A stretch of 41,707 bases of DNA from Methanobacteriota archaeon (GTDB lineage Archaea; Thermoplasmatota; Thermoplasmata; Lutacidiplasmatales; UBA184), in contig JABCYU010000005.1 in NCBI GenBank assembly GCA_013290045.1, positions 1 to 41,707 on the forward strand. The letters are read 5' to 3'. The position numbers were made by a program, and so were the translations under genes. This document shows positions 27,199 to 36,465 of the stretch, piece by piece. The notes under the pieces were generated by a model. The model worked only from the letters and a program-made list of their open reading frames with translations. It did not search any database and was not told where the DNA came from. Numbering within the stretch: the stretch's first letter is position 1; each line of letters opens with the position of its first letter.

Positions 27199-29438
27199 GG
27201 CTCCACCCCTGGCGGGGATCGGGGATCGTGGGCCGATCCTCCGCTCCACCGCAGCAGCATCTCCCCGTCGCCGCCGTTCTCGGTCCGGATCTTTCCCGCC
27301 CGACTCCACCGCTCGACCGCGGCGATCGCCGCGTCCGCGTCGACGCCCTCCTCCTCGGCCAGGAACGTGAGCGTGTCCCGCTCGAGCTCCCCGGAATCCT
27401 CGAGGATCCGCCGGACCACGGCCATCCCGGCGGATCCCGGAGGCGGGGTGGGCCGCGGGGGCGTGGCCGGGCGACGGAACCGAACTCCCGCCCAGACCCC
27501 GACGACCGCTAGCGCCGCGATGATCGCCCAACTCCAGGAGGCTCCCGAGGCGACCCCCGAGCTCGGGGGATTCGACGGGCCAACCGGGGCGGGGCCCGAT
27601 TCGACGAGGACGTCGCCCGTGGCATTCGCCTGGGCCGTGAGGGCATCGGTCACCCATAGCCGGAAGGTGAGGTACCCGGCATCGTGCGGTGTCGCCGTGA
27701 AGTCGAACGTTCCGGCCCCCGAGAGATTGCCCAACCCCGACTCGCCGTCCGACATCGTCCAACCGTAGTCGTACGGCGGAACGCCGCCGGCCAGCAGTCC
27801 GCTCAGCTGGAGCGGCGCGCCGGACACTGCCGGCGAGCCGACGACGGCGACGAGCGGCCGAAGCGGCGGCAGGATCCTCACCGAGGCGTTGCCGGTCGTG
27901 CTGATCCCGTTCGCGTCGGTGAACGTGGCGATGACCGTGAGGTTCCCCGCGGCTTCGACCGCCCCGGAGAGGCTGACGAGCCCGTCCTCGAGGAGCAACC
28001 CCGACTCGGTCGAGGGCGAAGCCACCAGCTCGGTCGGGACGAGCGACCAACGGAACGGCGGGGTCCCGCCGACCACGGTGGCCGTCACCCGGACCGGCTG
28101 ACCGGCCTCCGCTTCAGGCGGGGTGGCCGATACGACGCTCGCCGGAAGCGCGTGAACCGGGGCGAGCGGCGCGGCGGTCGTCTGGTTCGCGCCGAGCGCG
28201 TCGACGATCGTCGCCGAGAGCCACCCGGCGCCGGCCGAAGCGGCCGTCGCCGGCTCGAGGTAGCTCCCGTCGCTGGCGAGCGTCGTCGAACTGTTGGAGC
28301 CGGCGGGGGCGATCCCCCAGCCGACCCGGAACGGACCGACGCCACCGGTGACGTTGAACCGGACCGGAAAGGCGACGCCGGAATCGCACCCCGCCGGCGG
28401 GACCAGAACTGAGAGGGTGGGGGGACGGACGACCTGCAGCTCGATCGACGCCGTGACGAGCTCGCCGAGGACGTCGTCGACCTCGATCGAGGCGTTGAAG
28501 ATCCCGGTGCTCCCGACGACCAGACCCCACGAGTCGCCGATGAACGGGGCGCCCGGTCCCTTCCAGTGGACGTCGTACGGGGCCTCGCCTCCGGAGACGT
28601 TCGCCGTCAGGACGAACGGACGCCCGGCATCGACGGACGGCCCCGGCCCCTCGATGACCGCGACGAGTCCCGAGGCGACCGTCATCGGCCGGCCCGAGCT
28701 CTCGTTGAGGCCGTGGCCCTGGCTGTCCTCGATCCCCAAAGCCGGAGCGAACGAACCGGCGGCGTAGCGGTGGACGGTCTCGCCCGGACCGGAGGCATCC
28801 TGGGTGAATTGGGAGCTGGTCCCGTCGCCGAACGTCACCGTCACCCGGTACGGAGGGAGGCCGCCCGAGAGCTGCCAGCCGACCAACACGGGCGCCCCGG
28901 GGACGGCGGGGTCGGGCGTCAGGTACGGCCCGGCCAGGTTCGTCGTGGGGAGGATGGTGACGCCGGCCGAGCCCTGCGCCCAGTCGCTCTCCTCGGTGCC
29001 GGAGCAGGCGAGGATCACCGTGCCATCGACGGAGAGCTGGCCTAGCGAACCCGACTCCGAAGCGAACGTGGTGTAGGCGACGCTGGGGCCCGCGCTGCGG
29101 TTCAGGAACCCAGCGACCGCCGCCCAACCCGGGAGCCACCAGTTCGCCGTCAGGTCCGCGACGGAACACCCGGACGGCACGCCCACCACCGCGACGGTGA
29201 ACACCGCGGTCGAGGAGGCCATCATGGTCCATGATCCCGGGACGATGGCGAGGGAGAGGTTCTCGGAACTTCCGGCGGTCCCGGCCCCGGCTTCCCGGGG
29301 CGCCGTGGCGGGAGCCGGGGTCATCGGCAGCACGCTCAGCCCCCCGGCGACGAGTGCGGCGAGCACGATCGCCACGAGTTCCCCGAGCCGTCGATCGACC
29401 GTTCCCCGGACCGTTCGCCCCCCGCGCACGTCCCCCAC
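27195..29438 (-). CDS. PKD-repeat surface protein with C-terminal TM and cytoplasmic winged-helix-like tail
   Basis: Repeated GG.PPY.....FGDG and GGxPPF motifs; TM WSWAIIAALAVVGVWAGV; tail MAVVRRILEDSGELERDTLTFLAEEEGVDADAAIAAVERWSRAGKIRTEN. Confidence 0.7.
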   Translation of the reverse strand: MGDVRGGRTVRGTVDRRLGELVAIVLAALVAGGLSVLPMTPAPATAPREAGAGTAGSSENLSLAIVPGSWTMMASSTAVFTVAVVGVPSGCSVADLTANWWLPGWAAVAGFLNRSAGPSVAYTTFASESGSLGQLSVDGTVILACSGTEESDWAQGSAGVTILPTTNLAGPYLTPDPAVPGAPVLVGWQLSGGLPPYRVTVTFGDGTSSQFTQDASGPGETVHRYAAGSFAPALGIEDSQGHGLNESSGRPMTVASGLVAVIEGPGPSVDAGRPFVLTANVSGGEAPYDVHWKGPGAPFIGDSWGLVVGSTGIFNASIEVDDVLGELVTASIELQVVRPPTLSVLVPPAGCDSGVAFPVRFNVTGGVGPFRVGWGIAPAGSNSSTTLASDGSYLEPATAASAGAGWLSATIVDALGANQTTAAPLAPVHALPASVVSATPPEAEAGQPVRVTATVVGGTPPFRWSLVPTELVASPSTESGLLLEDGLVSLSGAVEAAGNLTVIATFTDANGISTTGNASVRILPPLRPLVAVVGSPAVSGAPLQLSGLLAGGVPPYDYGWTMSDGESGLGNLSGAGTFDFTATPHDAGYLTFRLWVTDALTAQANATGDVLVESGPAPVGPSNPPSSGVASGASWSWAIIAALAVVGVWAGVRFRRPATPPRPTPPPGSAGMAVVRRILEDSGELERDTLTFLAEEEGVDADAAIAAVERWSRAGKIRTENGGDGEMLLRWSGGSAHDPRSPPGVEP

Positions 29439-29501
29439 CGCGGGTCGGACGGGCCCGGGATACTTGCTCGCGAACGCCCGAGCGAACGCTGAACGATGCG
29501 A

Positions 29502-30158
29502 TCAGCCGGCGACGATCATCGCCACGTGGTCGCGGGCGAACGGGGAGAGGTCCACCGTCGCTCGGACCTTCCAGCCCCGCTTCTCGAGGGTACGGCGCGC
29601 CTCGGCGACGATCGATGGTGCCGGCCGTCGCTGCGTGACCGACCGCACCTTGAGCATGAGGATCCCGCGCCCCCCCGCGGCGAGGCACGCCTCCGCGTTC
29701 TCGGCGAAGATCTGGGCTTGCGTTCGCTGGGCGACGTCCTGGTAGAGCAGGTCGACCTCGCCTACATCGGCCCGGTATCGCTCCGGCAGCTGCGCGTCGG
29801 CGAGCAGCGGATAGAGGTTTGCCCGCCGTCGGCAGAGGGCGAGGAGCGGGGCGAACGACACTGGGCTTTTCTCGACGACGTACAGAGACGCCTCCGGGAG
29901 CGCATCGGAGAGATGGCTCACCGTCGTCCCGTGCGCCCCCCCGAGATAGAGGAGGGACCGGATCGTCGTGAACCACGGTTCGGGAGGGGCCTTCAGCAGC
30001 AGGGCGGCGAGCTTCGACCTCCACGGGTCCCAGTGCCGGTACTCCTCGTCCCCCTCTCGGACCAACTCCTCGCCGTAGACCCGCTCGCCGGGCCGGGCGT
30101 TCCGGGTGTAGAGCTCCTTGCCCCGCCGGAACACCTCCCCCCACGCCGTCCGGTCCAC
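29502..30158 (-). CDS. flpA: Fibrillarin-like rRNA/tRNA 2'-O-methyltransferase
   Basis: LLYLGGAHGTTVSHLSDALPEASLYVVEKSP...EVDLLYQDVAQRTQAQIFAENA. Confidence 0.9.
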   Translation of the reverse strand: MDRTAWGEVFRRGKELYTRNARPGERVYGEELVREGDEEYRHWDPWRSKLAALLLKAPPEPWFTTIRSLLYLGGAHGTTVSHLSDALPEASLYVVEKSPVSFAPLLALCRRRANLYPLLADAQLPERYRADVGEVDLLYQDVAQRTQAQIFAENAEACLAAGGRGILMLKVRSVTQRRPAPSIVAEARRTLEKRGWKVRATVDLSPFARDHVAMIVAG

Positions 30159-30168
30159 GGGTCCTCCG

Positions 30169-30633
30169 TCAGTCGAAGGCGACGAGAAGCTCGACCTCGA
30201 CCGGTGCGTTGAGGGGAAGCGACTGGACGCCGACAGAAGCCCGGGCGCCGCGTCCGGCCTCCTCGAACAGCTCGATCAGCAATTCCGTCGCCCCGTTACC
30301 GACCTCGTGCTGTTGGGTGAACGTCGACGTGGACGCTACGTAGACCCCGACCCGGAGGACGTGCCGGATCCGGTCGATCGATCCGAGGGTGTCCGAGAGC
30401 GCGCTCAGCGCCTGGAGCGTGGCCAGCCGCGCGACCTCTCGAGCTTGGGCGGCGGAGACCTCGGAATCGACCTTCCCCGGGAACAGGACGCTGCCGTCCC
30501 GCGCGACGATCTGTCCGGAGACCCACGCCTGCCGGCCTTCGACGACGACCGGAGCGTAGGATCCGGCGGGTCGGGGCGGCGGTGGGAGGGTAAGTCCGAG
30601 CTCGGCCAGTCGTTCGGACGCCGTACGAGCCAT
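30169..30633 (-). CDS. RidA/YjgF-family protein
   Basis: PPPPRPAGSYAPVVVEGRQAWVSGQIVARDGSVLFPGKVDSEVSAAQAREVARLATLQALSAL. Confidence 0.8.
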   Translation of the reverse strand: MARTASERLAELGLTLPPPPRPAGSYAPVVVEGRQAWVSGQIVARDGSVLFPGKVDSEVSAAQAREVARLATLQALSALSDTLGSIDRIRHVLRVGVYVASTSTFTQQHEVGNGATELLIELFEEAGRGARASVGVQSLPLNAPVEVELLVAFD

Positions 30634-30742
30634 GAGGCGCCCTACACCCCCCTTGGGAAAACCCTGCCGTCGGGCGAAACGGACCCGAAGGCTCCGCTCC
30701 GGGGAGCGAGGCCAAATAAGCCCCTCGGGCCATTCACTATCG

Positions 30743-31318
30743 ATGGTGAGCCTGTTCCGTCGGTTCCGACGCGATAAGACCAGTGACGAGGCCGCCCCGG
30801 AGGAACCCCCGGTCGAGCCGGTTCCCGAGGCGCCCGATGAGCCGGCACCGACGCCGGAGCCCCCGGCCGCTCCCGTCCGTTCCAAGCCCCCGCCGCCTCC
30901 CCGACCGGCGAGGCCGGGGGTCGGGCATCCGGCGTCGCGGTCCGGTGCCGGCCCCCGCCCGGGCGCGCCACGGGCCACGGATCGCCCGCCATCGGCCGCC
31001 TCCCGACCCCCGGGAGCTCGCCCGGCCACGACCTCCACGGATCCGACCCGCTCCGTCGAGGGGGTCTCGAACGGGAGGCCCCGGGTCGCCCCGTCGACCC
31101 CCACCGACCGCCCGAGCGTCGCTCCGGCCGCCGTCTCGCCCCCGCCAATCTCGGCCCCCGCCCCCGAGCACGGTCCACCGCCCCCGCTGCCCGAGCCGGA
31201 CGCGGAGGGGGCGCTTCCCCCGATGCGACCCCGGGCCCCCTCGTCGCGGTGCTTCATGTGCGGCTCCGATATGGACGGCCCCTGGTGCCCGAAGTGCCGG
31301 ATGGCCTGGAACGACTGA
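30743..31318 (+). CDS. Pro-rich low-complexity protein with C-terminal zinc ribbon
   Basis: MVSLFRRFRRDK..., long Pro/Ala tract, CFMCGSDMDGPWCPKCRMAWND. Confidence 0.6.
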   Translation: MVSLFRRFRRDKTSDEAAPEEPPVEPVPEAPDEPAPTPEPPAAPVRSKPPPPPRPARPGVGHPASRSGAGPRPGAPRATDRPPSAASRPPGARPATTSTDPTRSVEGVSNGRPRVAPSTPTDRPSVAPAAVSPPPISAPAPEHGPPPPLPEPDAEGALPPMRPRAPSSRCFMCGSDMDGPWCPKCRMAWND

Positions 31319-31401
31319 CCGGGCCCGGCGACGGCCCCGTCCGCCCGGCTCGTTAAAAGGCGGGACCGGGTGGGCCGCCGCCCCCCGCCCGCGGGCGATC
31401 G

Positions 31402-33054
31402 ATGACGACTCCCCCGATGCCCGAGCAGTCCGACCCGAGCGAGTTCGGCCTCCTCGAAGCCGAGGTGATCGACCACATCTTCCACCTGTCCCCCGGCTAT
31501 GCCGTCTTCCTCGGGCTGCATCGGTACGACGGTCGGGTCCCCGACCTCAGCACCGCCGCCACGGAGTCGTGGGTCTCGGTCAGCCACCGGCTCCTGGAGC
31601 GGCTGCGGGCGTTCCCGAACCCGGAGCTTTCCGAGTCCCGGCGCCTCGACCGGATGCTTCTCGAGCTCCTCCTCGAAAGCTCGCTGTTCGACCTCACCGA
31701 GTCGTTCGACCTCGACCGGAACCCGATGTCGTTCGTGGGCGCCGTCTCCCTGACCCCCTACATCGTCCGAGAGTACGCCCCCCTCGCCGACCGCACCGAA
31801 GCGATGACGCGCACCCTCGAGTCCGTGCCCAGGCTGATGTCCCAGGGCCGGGCCCGCCTTCGCCCGGAACTGCCCCGGCCGTTCGTGCAGCTCGCCATCT
31901 CGATCGGCAGCGGGCTCGCCAGCCACTTCGCGGAGGCCGAGGAGGTCGCCCGGCGCGGCTCGTCCGATCTCGGGGGCCGCGTCGCCGCCGCCCGGGCCCC
32001 GGCCGAACAGGCGGTGACGGAGTTCCTGGATCGGTTGCGGGACGATTGGCTCCCGAGGGCGACCGACGACTTTGCGCTCGGGGCCGAGCGATATCAGCGC
32101 CTCTTGTGGGTCCGCGAGGGGATACGGACGCCGACCGCCGAGGTCCTGGCCTCCGGGCGCGCCGATCTGAAGCGGAACCAGGCACGCCTCGAAGAGCTCT
32201 CGCGCCAGCAATCCCCTGCCGTGTCGACCGACGAGCTCCTCGAGCGGATGTACCTAAAGCACACGACCGCGGAGAACCTCGTGCCGCAGGCGCAACATTT
32301 CGTCGACGAGACGCGGAGGTTCGTTGAATCGGAACGGCTCGTGTCCATCCCGACGCCGTCGTCATGCCGGGTCGAGGAGACCCCCTCCTACGGGCGCGCC
32401 CTGTCGACGGCAAGCATGAATCCCCCCGGCCCGTTCGACGTCGGCGGAGACGAGGGGATCTACTTCGTGACCCCGGTCGACCCGACGTGGACCCCGGAAC
32501 GCCAGGAACAATGGCTCCGCTCGATGAACGACCCCATGCTGCGGAATATCACCGTCCACGAGGTCTACCCGGGCCACTACCTGCAGTTCCTGCATTTCCG
32601 TCAGGGCGCGAGCTCGCTCGCCCGGAAGGTCTACCTCTCCTCGTCGTTCACCGAGGGGTGGGCCCACTACTGCGAACAGCTGGCCGTCGAGGCCGGTCTC
32701 GGACGGGGAACGCCGGACGCCGAGGTGGCCCAGATCCACGACGCGCTGTTGCGGAACTGCCGGTTGATCGCCTCGATCGGCCTCCATACTCAGGGGATGT
32801 CGCTCGCCGAAGCGACGGAGCTGTTCCGCCGGGAGGCGCACTTCGAGGCGTTGCCCGCCGAGCGCGAAGCGATCCGCGGGACGTTCAATCCCGAGTACTT
32901 CTGCTACACCTTAGGAAAGCTCGCGATCCTCGAGGCGAGGCGAAAGTTCCTCGCGGGTTCGTTCGGCGGATCGTTGCGGTCGTTCCACGATCGGCTGCTC
33001 AGCTTCGGCTGCCCGCCGGTCGGTCTCCTCGACACCCTCCTATCGGGAGGATAG
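31402..33054 (+). CDS. DUF885-family (putative metallopeptidase) protein
   Basis: ITVHEVYPGHYLQFLHF...SSSFTEGWAHYCEQLAVEAGLG signature. Confidence 0.85.
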   Translation: MTTPPMPEQSDPSEFGLLEAEVIDHIFHLSPGYAVFLGLHRYDGRVPDLSTAATESWVSVSHRLLERLRAFPNPELSESRRLDRMLLELLLESSLFDLTESFDLDRNPMSFVGAVSLTPYIVREYAPLADRTEAMTRTLESVPRLMSQGRARLRPELPRPFVQLAISIGSGLASHFAEAEEVARRGSSDLGGRVAAARAPAEQAVTEFLDRLRDDWLPRATDDFALGAERYQRLLWVREGIRTPTAEVLASGRADLKRNQARLEELSRQQSPAVSTDELLERMYLKHTTAENLVPQAQHFVDETRRFVESERLVSIPTPSSCRVEETPSYGRALSTASMNPPGPFDVGGDEGIYFVTPVDPTWTPERQEQWLRSMNDPMLRNITVHEVYPGHYLQFLHFRQGASSLARKVYLSSSFTEGWAHYCEQLAVEAGLGRGTPDAEVAQIHDALLRNCRLIASIGLHTQGMSLAEATELFRREAHFEALPAEREAIRGTFNPEYFCYTLGKLAILEARRKFLAGSFGGSLRSFHDRLLSFGCPPVGLLDTLLSGG

Positions 33055-33094
33055 GCCGGCCCCGGTTCCCGCCGGGGCGGAGGCCGGGTCGACG

Positions 33095-33610
33095 TTGACG
33101 GGGTTCCTCCTCTCGCCCGGGATCACCCCGCAGCTCACCGACCTGTTCGTCCTGGAATTCCCCCTCGCCCTCGGGTTCGCGTACTTTCTGCGGGGGCGAC
33201 AGGGCGTCGAACTGATCGTGGGGCTCAATGCCCTCGTCCTGGCCGTCATCAAGCTCGTCACCGATCCCTCGGACCTCTGGGACGTGATCGTCGCCGTCGG
33301 CGTGGCCGCGGGGGGGGTCGCCGTGCTGTATCCCCTCCTCGTCCCGGCGGCCTCCCCGCTCTCCTTCCGGGCGTCGGTGGTCCTCGGCGGGACCGTGGGA
33401 GCGCTCGGATGCCTCAAGGCCCTGAGCGATTTCTACGACCCGTTCGATCTGCTCATGGCGGATCTCGGGATCGTGGCGGGCCTGTGGGTCGGACGCCCCC
33501 TGTTCGAACGGTGGTTCCCCGCCCTCTCGACATTCGACCCCGACCGCCGGCGGTCGGGAGGCGAGCTTCGGGACCGGAGCGGCCGCCCCGACGGCGTGAA
33601 GAAGTCGTGA
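33095..33610 (+). CDS. Hypothetical membrane protein
   Basis: Multiple hydrophobic helices, 171 aa, compatible with downstream spacing. Confidence 0.45.
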   Translation: MTGFLLSPGITPQLTDLFVLEFPLALGFAYFLRGRQGVELIVGLNALVLAVIKLVTDPSDLWDVIVAVGVAAGGVAVLYPLLVPAASPLSFRASVVLGGTVGALGCLKALSDFYDPFDLLMADLGIVAGLWVGRPLFERWFPALSTFDPDRRRSGGELRDRSGRPDGVKKS

Positions 33611-33655
33611 CGACTGCGGGAACCCTCGCCGGTTCCCGAGGCTCCGATCGTGGCG

Positions 33656-34933
33656 ATGGGCGACATCACCGCACCCCCGCCTTCCGGGCCGCCGTCCGCT
33701 TCTCGCTCCGTCGAAGCTTCTGTACTACCGATATCCGCGGGGCGGACTTCGCCGAGGAGGCTCACGCCGCTCGCCCTCGTCGTGCTCGTCGCCGTCCTGC
33801 TGGTCCTCGCGACGGTCGGCCTCGACCTCGTGGGGGCGATCCCTTGGCTGAAACCCTCCTCGAGCGCTGGGCGCTCGGTGACGTTCTCGGAAGCCCGTAG
33901 CCAGGCGGATCGCGTCGTTCCGGGGTACCTCACCGGGCCGACCACCCTGGGAGCCGCGGTGGGGATCGGAGCGACGTCCTCGTTCACCGACCCGCAGTTC
34001 GGCGGGAATGGGTCGGCTCCGTGCTCCGCCCAGATCTTCCCGGGATTTTCGAGAGACCTTAGCGTCCCAGCGCGCTCGGACTCCCCGGGCCGGGGGTCGG
34101 TCCCGCTCTGGCTGCTCGAGTATTCCAACGCCTCGGAGCTGCTGGTGGTTCGGGTCCTGTTCGGCTCGGCGGAGGCGTACGCCCGCAGCGCGTCCGGCGC
34201 GGGCTGTCCGGCGTTGGCGAGCCTTCCAGCCACCCCCGCGACCCTGGTCGATTCCAGCACGGCGGCCAACGTGACCAATGCCCACGGGGGCACCGCTTTC
34301 CTGAACGCCTACCGGGGCGCGAGCGAACTGTACTGGCTGGTACCGAACCTGGAGGCAGCGATCGCCGGGGGATGGAACGCCACCTGGATCGTTCAGTATA
34401 CCAGCTGCCTTCCCTTCGCCGCATCCGCCGCGAACGGCTCGACCCTCACCGTCGGGGTCAATGCCCTGAACTCCTCGAACGTGACGCCGTCCGGCGCGGG
34501 CCCGAGCACAGGACCCTGCACGATCGGGATCAGCCCCGGCGGGCCCGGAGGCAACGGAAACACTCCCATCGGGGAAGTTCTGGCGCTCGGAGCCCCCTTG
34601 GTCCAATTTTCCGGCAGCACGTACTGGACCAACGTCACCGTCGGGTCGGCCGGCGGTGGGATCCAATGGGACGAGGTTGAGCTGCAGGTCAAGAGCGCGG
34701 GTGGCGCGATCGTCGCGCCCACTTCCGCCTGGCTCGGGGTCGTGACGACGGCGGGCGGAGCCCCGGTCGCCTCGTACCAGTTCGCGAACGGGATCCGGAG
34801 GGCGTCCGCCCCGCCCACGGTCGTCTCCGGCGACCGGCTGTCGATCCAGACCCCCACCTCGCTCAGCGGGGACATGCTGGTCATCACCGGGTTGCCGCCG
34901 TTTCAAGGGAGCATCCTCGTCTCGATTCCCTGA
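33656..34933 (+). CDS. Membrane-anchored secreted protein, paralog A
   Basis: Single N-terminal TM, shared AIPWLKPSSSAG...TFSEARSQA and C-terminal TSLSGDMLVITGLPPFQGSILVSIP. Confidence 0.6.
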   Translation: MGDITAPPPSGPPSASRSVEASVLPISAGRTSPRRLTPLALVVLVAVLLVLATVGLDLVGAIPWLKPSSSAGRSVTFSEARSQADRVVPGYLTGPTTLGAAVGIGATSSFTDPQFGGNGSAPCSAQIFPGFSRDLSVPARSDSPGRGSVPLWLLEYSNASELLVVRVLFGSAEAYARSASGAGCPALASLPATPATLVDSSTAANVTNAHGGTAFLNAYRGASELYWLVPNLEAAIAGGWNATWIVQYTSCLPFAASAANGSTLTVGVNALNSSNVTPSGAGPSTGPCTIGISPGGPGGNGNTPIGEVLALGAPLVQFSGSTYWTNVTVGSAGGGIQWDEVELQVKSAGGAIVAPTSAWLGVVTTAGGAPVASYQFANGIRRASAPPTVVSGDRLSIQTPTSLSGDMLVITGLPPFQGSILVSIP

Positions 34934-35043
34934 CGACCGGTACCCCCCCGGCGCGGGGCGGGATCCTACGGCGAGGCCGGACGCCGGCCGGCCCACCGAT
35001 GGGAAGATGAAGGAGAAGACCATCGTCGGGGTGGGACCTAGCG

Positions 35044-36348
35044 ATGATGCCAACAACTCCGGACCCCACGAATGCGGACCCGGGCGCGCCGGCGATGTCG
35101 CCCGCCGCTCCCCCGAGCGGGGCACCTCCACCTGGATGGGCGCCCCCCCCGGCGGCCGCTCCGAGAAAGATGGGCATGATCATCGCCGTGGTCGTCGTCG
35201 TGGTCGTGATCGTCGCGTTCCTCGGGCTCTATTTCGCCGGGGCGATCCCCGGGCTGAAGCCTTCGTCCAGTGCGTCGTCGACCGGCGTCACCTTCTCGGC
35301 GGCCCGCACGGCGGCCCAGTCCGCCTCTGGAAGCTACAGCTCGACCTACCCCAACCTGGTCGCGGTCCTGGGCATCGGCCTCAACCAGCCGCTCAGCGGC
35401 CAGGCATCTCAGCTGGGTCCTCCGGGCGGGAGCGGTTGCACGGTCACCCTGTTGAGCGGCGCGCAAAACACCATCACGGTCCCGGCCGGGGCGAGCGGGG
35501 GTCCCAGCGGCTCCCTCCCGTTCTGGGAGTTTATCTACTCGGGGGCAACGGGCATGTTGTTGGTCATCGTGATCAACGGTCAGGGCTCCGCGCTCGCGAC
35601 GATTGCTACGGGGGGGTCCTGCACCCCGACGTTCAGCTCGTACAGCGCCATCCCGTCGGGCGTGATCGACTCGAGCGCGGCGGCCTCCGCCGCGGGAGCG
35701 ACGACCGCCGGCGCCGCCTTCCTCAAGAACAACTCGAACGCGAACGCGGTCTTCTTCCTGTTCGGGGGCGCTTCCCTGGGCGGGTTCGGAACGGGCGCGT
35801 CGTGGCTCATCACCTACTCGGAGTGCTCGTTCGCCGTGGGCGGCGGCACCGGGAACCAGCCGCAGTTCGAGGCGATCCTCAACGCCAGTTCGGGGGCGGT
35901 CACGACGTCGAGCGCTTCGACCTCCGCCTGCAACGGGATCCTCCCGACTCCTGGGGGCGGAGGTGGAGGTGGCGGGGGTCTCGCCTCGAACATCGCGATG
36001 GGCACCCCCTCGGAGAGCCATTCCGCCGGGAGCCCCTACTGGTACAACTTCACGGTGCAGTCCGCCGGAGGCGGTCTCACCTGGAACAACCTGGACCTGG
36101 AACTCGTCAATTCCACCGGCATGCCGCTGAACCCCCAGTCGACGTGGACCGCCACCGTCCTCTCGATCCCCGGAACTTCGGTGGCGACCTATTCGTTCCA
36201 GACGTTCGGCTGGACGAGCGGCGGGTCGACCACCATCACCGCGGCTCAGGTCCTATCGGTGAGCACCCCCACCTCGCTTAGCGGCGACGACCTCAATCTC
36301 CTGGGTACCGGGAGCTTCTCCGGGTTGGTCCAGGTGGCCATCCCCTAG
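35044..36348 (+). CDS. Membrane-anchored secreted protein, paralog B
   Basis: Pro-rich N-terminus, TM, AIPGLKPSSSASSTGVTFSAARTAA, C-terminal TSLSGDDLNLLGTGSFSGLVQVAIP. Confidence 0.6.
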   Translation: MMPTTPDPTNADPGAPAMSPAAPPSGAPPPGWAPPPAAAPRKMGMIIAVVVVVVVIVAFLGLYFAGAIPGLKPSSSASSTGVTFSAARTAAQSASGSYSSTYPNLVAVLGIGLNQPLSGQASQLGPPGGSGCTVTLLSGAQNTITVPAGASGGPSGSLPFWEFIYSGATGMLLVIVINGQGSALATIATGGSCTPTFSSYSAIPSGVIDSSAAASAAGATTAGAAFLKNNSNANAVFFLFGGASLGGFGTGASWLITYSECSFAVGGGTGNQPQFEAILNASSGAVTTSSASTSACNGILPTPGGGGGGGGGLASNIAMGTPSESHSAGSPYWYNFTVQSAGGGLTWNNLDLELVNSTGMPLNPQSTWTATVLSIPGTSVATYSFQTFGWTSGGSTTITAAQVLSVSTPTSLSGDDLNLLGTGSFSGLVQVAIP

Positions 36349-36465
36349 GGGTCTCGCCGAGCTCGGGGGCGACCCGGGCCAAGCCCGTTCCGCCGAGAGG
36401 CGGCCTCCCTCGTCCCGCAACGGGCCTTCGCTCACCTATTTATCCCGCCGGGGGTCAGACCGCCG

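Noticed and set aside
22236-29438. Complete integrative conjugative element
   Set aside because: No relaxase, coupling protein, integrase or flanking direct repeats found; neighbours are core genes.
28114-30144. 676-aa minus ORF overlapping flpA and the PKD gene
   Set aside because: Out of frame with both recognisable proteins; Arg-rich.
30783-32327. 514-aa plus ORF spanning the Pro-rich and DUF885 genes
   Set aside because: Frame lacks recognisable motifs; overlaps DUF885 with strong signatures in another frame.
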